Assembly (NCBI GenBank): GCA_037044905.1
Contig: JBAOKB010000063.1
Location: 1 to 64,000, forward strand
DNA from: Hortaea werneckii
Lineage: Eukaryota > Ascomycota > Dothideomycetes > Mycosphaerellales > Teratosphaeriaceae
Length of the DNA stretch: 64,000 nt
Direction of reading: 5' to 3'
Shown here one piece after another: positions 43,599 to 54,540 of the stretch; positions within the stretch are counted from its first letter, which is position 1; every line of letters starts with the position of its first letter. The notes under the pieces are model-generated. The model was not told where the DNA came from. It made no database searches and saw only the letters and a program-made list of their open reading frames with translations. A program made the translations under genes and the position numbers.

Positions 43599-43686
43599 AT
43601 TTGGCAACATATGGCGAGCACACGGTCGCACGTTCCCATACAATTTGGCAATAAATGGCGAGTACGCGGTCGCATCTTTCCATACC
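43599..43686. repeat. Imperfect 44-bp tandem repeat upstream of cyanide hydratase
   Basis: Two units (43599-43642 and 43643-43686) share ATTTGGCAA, ATGGCGAG, CGGTCGCA and CATAC at the same spacing, with about eight differences. Several are C/T or A/G changes. It sits 170-260 bp upstream of the cyanide hydratase start and could duplicate a regulatory site. Confidence 0.75.
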
Positions 43687-44136
43687 ATCTTCGACCCACT
43701 CAGCTTTGTAAAGCCCATGCAGCCTTCCAATGTCGTGCTTCATGCCAATGAACCCATCTGCAAATGTACTAGGGATTGCGGAGATCTTGCGGAAGTACTA
43801 TCGCTGTGCCCAGACACAAACATCATGCGACTTTCCAGTTGCCGTCGCTTGTAACCGGCACCCTTGTTGTTTTTCGTGCGCTGTTCTGTTGACGTGCTTC
43901 CGGCTCTACCCGACCATTACCGAGACTATGTTGGAAGACCATATTATCGAACCACTTCAAGACTTTTGAAGTAATAGTTGTTGAAATGAAGGGACACTGG
44001 CGCTGGAGCTTGGGATCGAGAGTAGTCCATTGCGCATTTGGCAAAAAGATTGGTGGTGGCTCAACAATCATTTCTCTTGGCTATCGCAGGATCCCCAATA
44101 CAGCACTAGTCTTAAGCGTCTTTGACCATGTATTCT
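43687..44136. other. Intergenic, no gene recognised
   Basis: 450 bp between the cyanide hydratase promoter and the 3' end of the PPxY protein. Confidence 0.4.
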
Positions 44137-44910
44137 TTACATGCTGGTGTTTGCCATCTCTCTCAGAGCCTGAGCTCTCGCCTCGCGCTCGCGTTGCTGC
44201 AGGCCTAAGGCCGTGATGAGTCCCACGTGTTCGAGGTCTTTGTCGATTACGAGATTCTCGTCCCGGTAGATACGGATTTCACCGGCCTCATGAGCATGTA
44301 AATCAAACCAAGGCGAGTGTATGTAAGTCATGAGCACGTGTTGATGCGCTGAGTCGTCGGTGGGATCTTCAGTCTTGGCTTTGCCTTTGCCCTTACGCTT
44401 CGACTTCTGCAGTGCATAGTCACCCAAGACCAATTTGAAACATCTCGACGTAAGCTTGCTGGCGCCCAGCTCCTCATTATGCGTCCGTACCCAACTATAT
44501 CGCTGGCCTGCGTGGGAAAATTCGCAACACCATTCGCTAAAGCCCCGAACCAGAGCGATGTCCCAATTGTCGCTTCCTGGCGAAGAGGAAGCTTCGAGTC
44601 GGAATCTGACTTCTCGGGCTGTAGTACTTCTCCGGACCTGAGCGGTTGCGACACGTTTGTTGTCCTCAAGATCGGTAAGGTGGACCTCCGGACGTTGGTC
44701 CAGGGTCATACGCGGCGCGAGAATACGATATCTGGATTCGTCGTTGAGGACCAGGCTCATCGATCTTCGGGAAGGCGCACTCCTGGACACGAGGCGATAT
44801 GATAAGTATGGTGTCGAGGCATCGCCAACATTGCTCCTCGGCTTGCCGGCGTTTTCGGATTTGGAAGCGTGTTCAACTACTTCGTCGTATGAGGGAGGCG
44901 CATCGTTCAT
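44137..44910 (-). CDS. Uncharacterised protein with N-terminal PPxY motif
   Basis: 257 aa from the ATG at 44910, chosen because MNDAPPSYDEVV is a typical fungal N-terminus; the frame is open upstream to 45162 but that part is unlike a protein domain. The PPSY motif (about 5-8) could bind WW domains of Rsp5-type ligases. The remainder has alternating beta-like stretches (YRILAPRMTL, EVHLTDLEDNKRVATAQV, EVRFRLEASS, WCCEFSHAGQRYSWVRT, FKLVLGDYAL) and a Lys-rich insert. It looks like a compact beta domain of the LURP-one/tubby-like type, which is inference only. I do not recognise the family. Confidence 0.6.
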   Translation of the reverse strand: MNDAPPSYDEVVEHASKSENAGKPRSNVGDASTPYLSYRLVSRSAPSRRSMSLVLNDESRYRILAPRMTLDQRPEVHLTDLEDNKRVATAQVRRSTTAREVRFRLEASSSPGSDNWDIALVRGFSEWCCEFSHAGQRYSWVRTHNEELGASKLTSRCFKLVLGDYALQKSKRKGKGKAKTEDPTDDSAHQHVLMTYIHSPWFDLHAHEAGEIRIYRDENLVIDKDLEHVGLITALGLQQREREARAQALREMANTSM

Positions 44911-45422
44911 GTCCCAGCTGCTGTAAATATCAAGGTTATTGGGAGCCCAAAGCCAAGCCGTTGATTGGACTTGGCCTTTGGGTGCAGCGACAAGGGTTGG
45001 GGTGAACGTTTTATGTTTGGCACCTGTTCCGCGGGAGGAAGCTGAAGAGGTGGCTGAGTGCGGCTGTGTTCGGCAATTTTCCGAGCGTCGCTCATAAAAA
45101 GAGGTAATAATGGCTGGCGGACTGGCGACATCTCGGAAGTCGGCTTTGCTACTGCACCGCAACGTTGGGCATCACAGATGAAGGAACACGAAGAGCGTAA
45201 TGTTGATCAACGCATGCATCGATCGTACCTACCGGTGGCCTACCCTAGATGTCGCATGCGGTTGTAGAGTCGGTCAACCAGTAGACTCCCAACATTACTT
45301 AAGCAAAGATCACGTCGGCTATGTGAGTAGTGAAGTAATACGAAACAGAGAACAAGTCTAGCCGCACGGGAGAGCATGGTTAGCAGGACCTTACACGACC
45401 AAAATCCCACGTCTGCTACAAT
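44911..45422. other. Intergenic, 0.5 kb
   Basis: Upstream region of the PPxY protein and 3' flank of the next gene; no gene recognised. Confidence 0.4.
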
Positions 45423-47552
45423 TCAAACCACCTTGAAAGTCTCCGCGCTCCAACCATACTTCTTGCGCAGCCTACGGGCGATCCAAAGCAATTTCCAACC
45501 TTCAATGTCAGAAGCGTGCGGACGATGCAGAGTTATCGAGCCCGCTACCATTGTCTCAGGCGGATTGAATGTGAAGATCGAGCCACCCTTAGGCGTAACA
45601 GAGAAGCCGAGCTCTGCCATCGCAGCGACAAAGTCCGTCCAGGAAAGAGATCCTCGCGATTCGGATTTCGTGAATAGGGTATCGAAGACCGAGGCGGTGG
45701 AGGCCTTCACCTTGAAGTACGATGAGGGCGCTGGAGGCGTCTCCGGTTCTTGTGGAGCGCGCGGGGAGATCTCGTGTGTACTTGCTGTCGCGGGGCGGGT
45801 CTTTGCTTTCTCTCGTCGTTCCTGTGCACGGAAGCTAGTAGACGCCTTCTCGCCAGTCTGTGAGGGCGCGACGCTCTTCCCGTCTTTCTGAAGCTGGTTC
45901 TTTGCAGATGCGTATTTCTGCTCGATGTCTTCGAGGCATTCGTCGAGCATTCCATCATATAGTGAGCCCATCCTTGCACCTGACCGTTCAACCATGTAGT
46001 CGTCGAGCGCTCTAAGTGCATTGCTTGCTACACTCGGCTTCAAGATGCTGTCCATGGGCACAAGGTGGTCGCCGAAGTCCGCTTCCGCCTTATACTGGCT
46101 TAGTTCTTCGATCAACTTGTCTACCCTCCCCGTAAAGAACAATCCAGTCTTGGTAGGTCTAGACGCCATGGCCAAGCAAGACGACAAGCTGTGCATGAAG
46201 CTGACAATGATCGCAAGATCTCCAAGCGCGAACACCTGAGTCTCGCTCAGTCTCTGTCGATCGTCGGCATGCTGCTTATTGTGATCGTCGAGCTTCTGAA
46301 TCCATTGGACCGCGTCTTTATGATTCGTGTCGGTGTGGCACAAGCGGAGAATGTAGTGCAACTGAGGGTCAGTTGTGGTGAGATCTGAAGGCTTGCCTTT
46401 GATGGCGACTCTCGAGTGCCCGCCAGAGGTGATACGTCGGAATTTTGATCCGGCTACACCTGGTCTTAATGACATCTCGCGTTGGAATGCCATTTGCGCT
46501 CGTCGATACTCCAGGTGACAAACATTAGAGAGCTCTTGTACCAGCAGTGGGCGCTTCACCTTATCCTCGAGACCATCCAGCATGTGGACCAAACGGGCAA
46601 TGTAGTCTCATGTCACAATTACCTGAAGGGCTGTACTCATGACTTCAAAGAAGGCTCTGCTGATGTATATGTCTGTGATGAGCGGCAAAATCCGCCCAAG
46701 CTCATCTGGCACAAGCTCCGGGCGGCTGTTCTTTGTCTTTTGCACTGCCTGATGGAGTACAACAGGCTCTCCTCGCAAGAGCTCTAGGTAGTCTTCGGAT
46801 GCCAATTTTTGCTCGACGGCTTGCGCGATCACCGTCGAGATTGAGGCTTTCAAAGGCTTTGGATCGATGGAGAGATTGGCGAGAGCATTGGTGGTGTCCT
46901 TGGAAGCTTTCGCGGGTGCCTTTTCCTTGACTTGAGCACTGAATCCCAAGTTCAGGATCTCCTCCATAAGATGGTTGTAATAGACCAGAGTCGTCATTTG
47001 TCTCCAGAGAACGGGTCGTCCCTCGTGTGCAGGAAGAAAAGGCCGCGAAAGAGCAGCCATACTCTCCATCGAACGCCGTCCTTGAGCGCCATTGACTTTG
47101 AGCCACTCGCCATAGCCGTTACCGAGATCAAGGAACGCTACCCATTGGTCTTTAGGCGCAGATGCACGCATTCTCATCGCAGACGCGCGAGCAAGCTGGC
47201 GGTCGCCAGGTGACCCATTGGGTCCCTCGAAGAGCTGACTTTGCAAGTCGTTGTCCGCACGAAACTTTAAGCGATCCAGAAAGAAGTTCGAGGTCGAAGT
47301 CACATCTTCCAGATTCCAGTCGGAAAGGAAGCCATTGAGACCACCAAGACCCGGATCCCTCGAATCCTTCAGGACTTTGCCATCGCCCACAGTCTCACGC
47401 ATTGCCGCTTCTCTCTGTTTGGGCGAAAAAGCTCGCCACAGGGCTGCAACTTCGCTACCGACGTTCTTGTACTTACGCTGGAGATCGCGATGTAGCTCTG
47501 AAATGTTCATGTCGCCTTCCATCCCGAGCCTCTCGCTGCCTTCGGACGTCAT
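45423..47552 (-). CDS. Fungus-specific protein with HicA-like C-terminal domain
   Basis: Two blocks in the same frame are separated by one TGA (46608-46610). A 63-bp intron (46622-46560, GTAATT...GATAAG, phase 0) removes it and gives 688 aa: exon 1 47552-46623, exon 2 46559-45423. The N-terminal half (LHRDLQRKY, WRAFSPKQREAAMRE, VLKDSRDPGLGGLNGFLSDWNLEDVT) matches, from memory, a common uncharacterised family of filamentous ascomycetes. The last 90 residues (SWTDFVAAMAELGF, GGSIFTFNPP, GSITLHRPH, LLWIARRLRKKYGW) have the helix-strand-His pattern of HicA/dsRBD-like folds. Function unknown. The intron donor is weak, so a nonsense-disrupted gene is an alternative. Confidence 0.68.
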
Positions 47553-48238
47553 AGCGGGCTTGAGAACGACTAGCCCTACCGGGCTGAAAAGAAGATGGAA
47601 TCACATGAGTGCTGGGAACGGGGCAGACAGGATGAAATCGGCGAGAACATTCATTGTTGCACAAAGAGGGGGAGGTGCTACAGCTGAGTCAGCCCGGGCT
47701 GTGACGGTGCGGCCCTCCCGCGCGCTTATGCAAAGACGGCATGATCCCTACATGGTAGCAGTTTCCCGTCCGTCCCATCACCATGATGATTGGAGGGAAC
47801 ACACCGACCGGGACTTCATCTTTACCATCATCATCATCGCTTCTAATTCCCTCGCGATTCGTGGATTCTGTGCGGACAGAAAGCCGAGTGCCAAGGCATG
47901 CGAAGCAAATAACCTGTCTTTAACCGAGACGTTCCTAGCTGTGCATTTTTCACATGCCGAATGATTCATTCATCTACCACGGACAAATACATACGTCCTA
48001 GCCCTCGCTGCAGTGGGTTGGCCCTGATGTGCAACGGGCCTCAAGCAGATCTGGACCTATTTGTCGTCGGAGGCGTGTGACTCGCAGGACCGCCAGCATG
48101 AAATTGATTGCGCGGAGAAGTCTTATGATGTTAAAAGCCGAAATCGAGGTCAGGCCAATATAAGAATGAGCATTCAGAGGGCCTCAGGGCCTCGCTCTGG
48201 CTTGTTGTCTTCCCGAATCCCTTTACCGGTCTATCACC
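47553..48238. promoter_or_regulatory. Divergent promoter region, HicA-like protein / PL9 lyase
   Basis: 686 bp between divergent starts. CCAATATAAGA at 48155-48165, about 75-80 bp before the lyase ATG, combines a CCAAT-like and a TATA-like element. Confidence 0.5.
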
Positions 48239-49426
48239 ATGCAGCTCAAGACCTTGCAGACACTCTTCACTCTGGTGCCCTCAATCTGGTGCGCCACTTA
48301 CTATGTAGCGCCTACCGGATCTGACGGCGCAGCGGGCACGATCGCTGCACCCTTCAAGTCGATTCAAGTGGCCGTTGACAAGGCCTCAGCGGGAGACACA
48401 ATCTATCTTCGAAGAGGGACTTACTCGCCTACCACGAACATCCAAATCAAGAAATCCGGGACCTCATCAGCACGCATCACCCTCGCAGCTTACCAGTCAG
48501 AGGTTCCTATCGTCGATGGCGAGGCCTTGACTGGCACTCCAGCTGAGCTTGGTGGCAGCATTGATCGCAAGGACCGTGGAATCCTCCACATCGAAGGTGC
48601 ATCGTACTGGACCTTCAAAGGCATCCACCTCATCAATGGCCCCTATGGAGTTTATGCTTCAGACTCTAGCGATAACATCTTCCAGCAGCTTGTCACGCGC
48701 CAGAACTATGAAACTGGCTTCCAACTTCAAGGGTCCAGCGCCAATAACCAGATCCTCTACCTTGATTCGTACGAAAATCGAGATCCGCGTAAGAATGGCG
48801 AGTCAGCTGATGGTCTGGGTATCAAGGAGGGAAGCGGTTCGGGCAATCTTGTTAGAGGCGCAAGATTGTGGAACAATGTGGACGATGGCCTAGATTTTTG
48901 GGAATTCACGAGCGCTATTGCTGTTGTCGACACTATTGCTTGGGGTAACGGCTTTAATCGATGGGACTTTGACGACTTCCAAGGCGATGGCAACGGTTTC
49001 AAGCTGGGCGGTGGTGAGAGCTCCGCCGCCAACCACCAGGTCTTTCACTCTATCGCTTTTGAAAATGCGGCCAAAGGTTTCACGGATAACAAGCAACCTG
49101 GCAATTTCAACTTCAAGCGCAATACTGCTTGGAACAATGGCGAAGTCGGCTTCCAAACGACAACTTCTGTCTCGACGTTTACGAACAACATTGCGGCGAA
49201 CAACGCAGGAAGCCTCTCTAACTCCGCTCAAGTCAGTCTGAGTAGCTCGACGATGCAGAACGGGAACTCTTGGCAAGGGAGTGTGACGTGGAACGATGCT
49301 GCCTTCAAGAGCGTGAATACGTCCCTCGTGCAAGTGAAGCGCGATTCGTCTGGCAAGATCGCCGCAAGCGACTTCCTTCTTCCTGCGAACGGCGCGTCTT
49401 ATGGGGCGACTACGAACTGGTCGTGA
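48239..49426 (+). CDS. Secreted pectate lyase, polysaccharide lyase family 9 type
   Basis: Intronless, 395 aa with a signal peptide (about 1-18, ending near WCA). A right-handed beta-helix begins YYVAPTGSDGAAGTIAAPFKSIQVAV. The calcium ligands of family PL9 are visible as Asp 191 (ADGLGIK) and Asp 215, 216 and 219 (NVDDGLDFW), and the catalytic lysine as Lys 255 (GNGFKLGG). Their spacing equals that remembered for Dickeya PelL (Asp 209, 233, 234, 237 and Lys 273). PL9 enzymes cleave polygalacturonate by beta-elimination outside the cell. This gene implies attack on plant pectin. PL9 is less common in fungi than PL1 and PL3. Confidence 0.9.
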   Translation: MQLKTLQTLFTLVPSIWCATYYVAPTGSDGAAGTIAAPFKSIQVAVDKASAGDTIYLRRGTYSPTTNIQIKKSGTSSARITLAAYQSEVPIVDGEALTGTPAELGGSIDRKDRGILHIEGASYWTFKGIHLINGPYGVYASDSSDNIFQQLVTRQNYETGFQLQGSSANNQILYLDSYENRDPRKNGESADGLGIKEGSGSGNLVRGARLWNNVDDGLDFWEFTSAIAVVDTIAWGNGFNRWDFDDFQGDGNGFKLGGGESSAANHQVFHSIAFENAAKGFTDNKQPGNFNFKRNTAWNNGEVGFQTTTSVSTFTNNIAANNAGSLSNSAQVSLSSSTMQNGNSWQGSVTWNDAAFKSVNTSLVQVKRDSSGKIAASDFLLPANGASYGATTNWS

Positions 49427-50518
49427 TAGTAAATGTCCCCTAAAGTATTGCCCAACACGTAGCGCTCAAACTCAGACCGGGAAATTGAAGGCGCATTCTG
49501 TCTCATCGCCACGCTCGGATTGAACTAGCATGATGAACCAAATTCCTGTGCCTTGGAATATACAAGAGTACCTAGGTACTAGGTAGTTCCCTGTTGTCGT
49601 CGGTCGACAAGCGCTTTCCACCTATTTATCGCTATAAGTCTCCATTTCAAAGGCTACTGGTAGCGTTATAATACACCGCGGATGGTGTTGAATGATAAGC
49701 GATTGCATCAAGATCCATGTGTACATCCCGGGCCCAGGTGATCATCTTCAGTTCCGAGGTTCTCCGGGCCCGTATTGGCAGTTGATGCCTGAGGCATTCA
49801 GACATGCAGCCCGATGGACAAGGGCGGGAATGATCATCACAACCTCGCCCCGCTCGGGAGTCTACGGGCAGTTTCACAGCGTCGCATTCCCGAGGCTCCG
49901 CATCACCATTGTCGTTGGCGTGCATTCTAGAGTAGATGCATTCGGGCAACAACAAGTTTGATTATCAACTCTGTTCGCTGTGGGGAGTCGGGATGGAGGT
50001 CGCAAGGTCGATCTACACTGGCGTTGCAAGGGATTGATGGTAATAGCGACGCATTGCCATCCTCTGCACGGCTGAATGGCCTTTGAGGGCAGTATAGGAT
50101 TCAAAAGTCCTTCTCTGATACTACGGCTTCCGACAAAGCGAGCTCGTTTGCATCGAGAGCAGATGAACAGTCTCCAGGTAGGGTCACTTATCGACTTCGC
50201 AATCATGCCAGCCTCTAGCAGAGCGGGCAGAGCAGCTCGATCCTGAGACATGCCTTGTCATCGCACCTCTTCTGAGCAGCGCCCTCGATCGTTCTAGGTT
50301 TCTGATATAGGGGCGATGACATCTCTGCATACAAGGCGGGAAAGATCTGGATAAAGGAGTGTATGATGCACGATATGCCTTGGCTCCTTGATCTCCACGT
50401 TCCAAGCAGCTTGGCAACAGCGTCATCGCGAACCGCTCGGTACATTTAAACATCAGCTACGTCGCGCCCTTCAATGGCCTTTTGTATCGCATTGCTCATT
50501 GTTCATTGTTCGCAAACC
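49427..50518. other. Intergenic, 1.1 kb
   Basis: 3' flank of the lyase and promoter of the hydrolase. Short frames on both strands lack protein-like features. Confidence 0.45.
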
Positions 50519-51476
50519 ATGAAGTTTTCTACGTTCGCGCTCCTCGCGACCGCCATCACTGGCACCGTCGCATCTAGGCCGGGCTCAAGTCTGCGTTTCG
50601 AGCACCCCGGACGAGTCTTCAGCAAGTCACATTCGCAGGGATGTTGCGTTCAAGGTGTTGTGCACGATGAGGAACCAAGAGGACATTTGGAAGAGTACAA
50701 TGATGGTGGGTTGTTGCTCACGCCGTTCGTGGTGGAATCACATGACGTTGAGCTAACCATATGGGTTTTCAGAGACACTGTACATCACATCGCCGCCTCG
50801 CCGCTATGGAAGCCGACACGGCATGGACGCTTCCGCAGCCATTATCTACCTGACTGACATCTTTGGTCTCGGCATCCCGAACAACAAGCTCCTCGCCGAC
50901 AGCCTCGCTTCGTCCGGCTACTTGGTGGTTGTGCCGGATCTGTTCCGCGGCGACCCTGTTCCCGAGAACGCCCTGTCCGACCCAGACTCCGACTTTGACT
51001 TTCCCGCCTGGCAAGAAAGGCACCCATCCTCGGAGGTCAATGCTATCATCGATTCCACTATTGAGACCATGCGCGGGGACTTTGGGGTCACCAAGCTAGG
51101 CGCAGTCGGTTACTGCTTCGGTGGTCCTTATGTGGCGCAACTCCTTGCGAACGGCAGCTTTGTCTCTGCCGGATTCACTGCGCACCCGTCTGGCGTAGAG
51201 CTCGAGCAGTGGCAAAACGTCTCGAAGCCCATCAGTGTTGCATACGGCGCGCAGGATGAGGTCGTTCCGCAGGAAGATCGACACGAGGCCGAGAATGCCT
51301 TCATCAATGGCAACAAGACGTTTGGGATCTCTCTCTATGCAGAGGTCGAGCATGGGTTTGCTGTGCGCACGGATCTGTCAAACAAGATGAAGGCTTTTGC
51401 GCAGGAGAGCGCGTATTTCCAAGCTGTAAGGTGGTTGGATGCATGGGTAAAGGATGTGCCGGTGCTTGACGACTAG
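50519..51476 (+). CDS. Secreted dienelactone hydrolase family protein
   Basis: Exon 1 (50519-50705) and exon 2 (50773-51476), intron 67 bp (GTGGGT...TTTTCAG, phase 1), give 296 aa. MKFSTFALLATAITGTVAS is a signal peptide. The alpha/beta-hydrolase core has the family triad: Cys 177 in GYCFGG, Asp 224 in GAQDEV and His 256 in VEHGF. Dienelactone hydrolases open chlorinated or aromatic ring-cleavage lactones, but fungal secreted members are largely uncharacterised. The weak donor site makes the exon 1 boundary less certain than the rest. Confidence 0.85.
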
Positions 51477-52424
51477 GTGCACGAATGGCAATGTGCTCTA
51501 CACTTTACAACGTATTGAGAAATGTTCCTCTCCAGGAAGCGCTTCGCGCAAGAACGAGAGATACTCCTCAATTCAACTTTCAAACTAGTCTTAGGTTTCA
51601 TATCCATTATGATCAATCTCACTGGCATGTAGGAGACTGATTTCCTGTTTCTCGGTCAAGCCACAGGCCCTGTCATTAGTGGCAGGCTCGGTCATCAACT
51701 CCGCAACCATGAGACCGCTGCTAATAAGGAGGCCGGATAACAAGCGCCACTCGTCATTGAACCTCTCGTAATGAGAATTCAGCATGAAGTCAAAATACGA
51801 AGTTACGATCGTACTAGACAACGCCGTTCACAAAATCAATCTTGAGTCTCAAATATCATTTCGAGCCAGTATCTCGGAAAGCATCCCGTAGACCAATAAA
51901 TCTACGTGTCACAAACGCAACAGATACCACCACAATGGAAGAAAGAAGACGACTGACTGTAGTAGGAAAGCAGAAGGCTGCAAAATACTAGGCTAGGGGG
52001 AGAATACTGTAAACCGAGGCATTAGGGATTTTTTGCTCGTGCACTGATAACGAGAGACACATATCCCAGGGCTGGAACCCCTTCCGGCAGGCTTGAACTG
52101 CCTCGCCACGACAGAGCTCTTGATATGGCATGCCACCATTACTTTTGCCGCCGATGACTCTATCACCGACTTGCTAGAGCTTGAACGTACGATGCAGATG
52201 TGCAATTTAAGAACTTGTACAACATACCAACTACTACTTGCGGGAAAGAGAATGGAGAAATTGCCACCAACTTTAGCAATGCGCCTGTCTTACCGCCCAC
52301 TCCTTGTAGCCTGAAGCCCGCGTCTTGCAACTCGCTGATAGTCCTATGTCCGAACACCTGCCCCGATATCTGTATTGTTAGCATTTGAACCCACGTTCAA
52401 AGTCGTCTCGTAGACTTACTTTAG
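51477..52424. other. Gene-poor spacer with a possible downstream exon of the protease gene
   Basis: No independent gene is clear. On the minus strand an intron-like 3' end (GCTAACAATACAG at about 52373-52385) precedes an open stretch (ISGQVFGHRTISELQDAGF...) ending at 52163. A weak donor at 52442 in phase 0 could join it to the Ulp1-like gene and replace its last residues. I do not favour this but cannot exclude it. Confidence 0.3.
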
Positions 52425-54540
52425 CTACTTTCCTCTACCGGCTACCTTCTTTTGGTAGCTTTTTCCCAAGTCATTAGCGGCTTCTTGCTCCCATTTCAAC
52501 TCGGCGTCCGCCTGCCGATAGTCTTCTCGAATCATGGGGAGGACTTTGTTGATGATAGTCTCGGCTTTACTAGGCCAGAAGCCGGGCCTAGCATCCCACT
52601 TGCGCAGACCATGGGTTTTCAAGCGCTGCAAATGTCGTCTGTCTGCTTCCTCAAGAGCAGTGCGATTAGCCACTAGCTGTCGGCTCGTTTCTTCGAGAAG
52701 TGTGAGTATCTGCAGAAGTTGTTCGCTTTCAGCTTGGCGTTTGCCATCCTTTACGTCTTTACAGAACGTGGCGAGATCTCTTGGTGGAACATATGTGAGG
52801 CTGCTTTCCTGGCACGGTCTTGAGAATTTCACACTATTCGGGGCTGCGAGCACTCCAGCAAAAGCGCGACGCCAGCTGCTTGGGCAGATGTTTTGGGGCA
52901 ACTCAAGCCCGTGAAGCCTGTATATACAGTAGACCATGGCATAAACACCGCAGTTGGATGCGTCTCGCTGTTGCAGTTGAGACTACGGCTGACGTTAGTA
53001 ATTCTGTCTAATCAGCAATAGACTGAGCACTGACCTGGACTTTCTGCGACAGCCATGATGGAGGTTCATTTTGCTCCATCGGCAAATGCCTATCCACAAG
53101 CCCCAAGCGAGGCTGCAGCCATGACCATGCGCTACGAAAGGCGGCTTCTTGCTGCAGTGGATCGTAAATGTTGACTTGACCAGAGTCTCGGTCAATAACG
53201 GCAGCAGTCCAGTGATTTCCTACGTTGACGACAGTTATTAAGTACCGGTGCGTATCCTGCAAGCCGGGTAAATATGGGCTCTTCCGCTCGAAAAGTCCAG
53301 GGTCTACTACAAGCCATGTATCTGGATCGATGTTCAACGCCTTCAGGGTGGTGAGGATAGCGGTTGTTGTTATTTCGTTCTCCCCCTCAAGCGACTGTAA
53401 CGCGCTGGCGAGCAAAGCATCTTTCTCTGATTCAACTCCAGAATCTGTGTTGTGCCCGTCCTGTAGAAGAAAAGGATCGATAACATTGTTCCCTTGTCGG
53501 TCATTGTCCATCAAACCATAGCCCTTTGCTAATTCATCAGCCAAAATGCAGCGCTGGGGTTCTTGAAGGACAGAGTCAGTCGCAAGAGCCGCTCGCTCTT
53601 CAAAAGTGTCTCCCACCGGCGAGGTGCAATTCATGTTCCAAGAATGTCCGTCCAATCGCGCTCCTGATTCAGTCTCGAGAGCCTGAAATAAGTGAGTGGA
53701 TCGACATCCATTGTCTTCCGTGATGTGCGGCTCGTCTGCAATCCGCGTAGACATATCGTTGGCAGAAGTTATCTCGTCGGTGATCTGAGTTTCAGTTGAG
53801 GATTGATGTCTTGTTATGCTCACACTGTCGTTCATTTCGACGTCATTGCTCTGGATTCCAGTGTCATGGTCGGCTGCTGGCAGGTTCGTAGTCTCTGTAT
53901 GCATTTCACTAGCACCTGCTATCCCATTGCTTCCCTCAATTCTGTAAGATGCTCTATACTCTTTCAAAGCTTCTCTAATGTCCATAGGAAGACGTTCTCT
54001 GCCTCTGAAATTCCATCCCACGTTTTGCACGGTACCATCGAAACGCTTTTGAGCTGCATTGTTCAGCAAGCGTACGGCAGTCTTGAAAGACATTTCACGG
54101 GACATGTCGCGCAAGCCACTGAGGAACCCGTCCGATCTTAATGCTTCGAGGCCAAAGAGCAGGAAGATCATGTGTGGCTTCAGCGACCAGCTTTCTTTCT
54201 GAAGCCCGTGAAGATCAAAGATCCTATTGGACCATGTGCGCCGTTTGGGTTTATTCCTGGTTTTACTACGGTGAGTCTTCCTATGATCGTTCTTGAATTC
54301 ACTATTGTAAGTTTTTGCGAAAGTCCTCAGCACTTAATCCGCGTTATTCAGCTGCTCCGTCGTAAATATGGACCCCGGTAATATCTTTGGATACCGGGAT
54401 TGAGCCTCTCTCCACAACTGCAGGAAGTCTTGCAGGAAGTCTTCCACAGAAGGTCTCACGGCTCTGGATGCCTCCAGACGCAAATGAAAATCATCATCTT
54501 CCTTTTGATGAACAAGGGTGCTGGAGGCCGTCGATTCCAT
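52425..54540 (-). CDS. Ulp1-like (C48) cysteine protease, possibly disrupted
   Basis: The protease core is split by a clean 52-bp intron (53034-52983, GTCAGT, ACTAAC branch, CGTAG). Upstream exon: NVGNHWTAAVIDRDSGQVNIYDPLQ, giving the catalytic His (NHW) and Asp (YDP). Downstream exon: LQQRDASNCGVYAMV, giving the oxyanion Gln and catalytic Cys. That His-Asp-Gln-Cys order defines SUMO-protease-like peptidases. A coiled-coil tail follows. The long N-terminal part is acidic and disordered. The 5' end is uncertain: coding-like sequence begins at ATG 54540 but meets an in-frame TAA at 54336-54334. Either a 93-bp intron (about 54399-54307, GTATCC...AATAG, phase 2) removes it or the gene is nonsense-mutated. 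Target unknown; such proteases are common in fungal mobile and accessory DNA. Confidence 0.72.

Noticed and set aside
45423..47552. A functional bacterial-type HicA/HicB toxin-antitoxin pair
   Set aside because: Only a HicA-like fold is suggested, in a eukaryotic gene with an intron, and there is no HicB-like partner next door.
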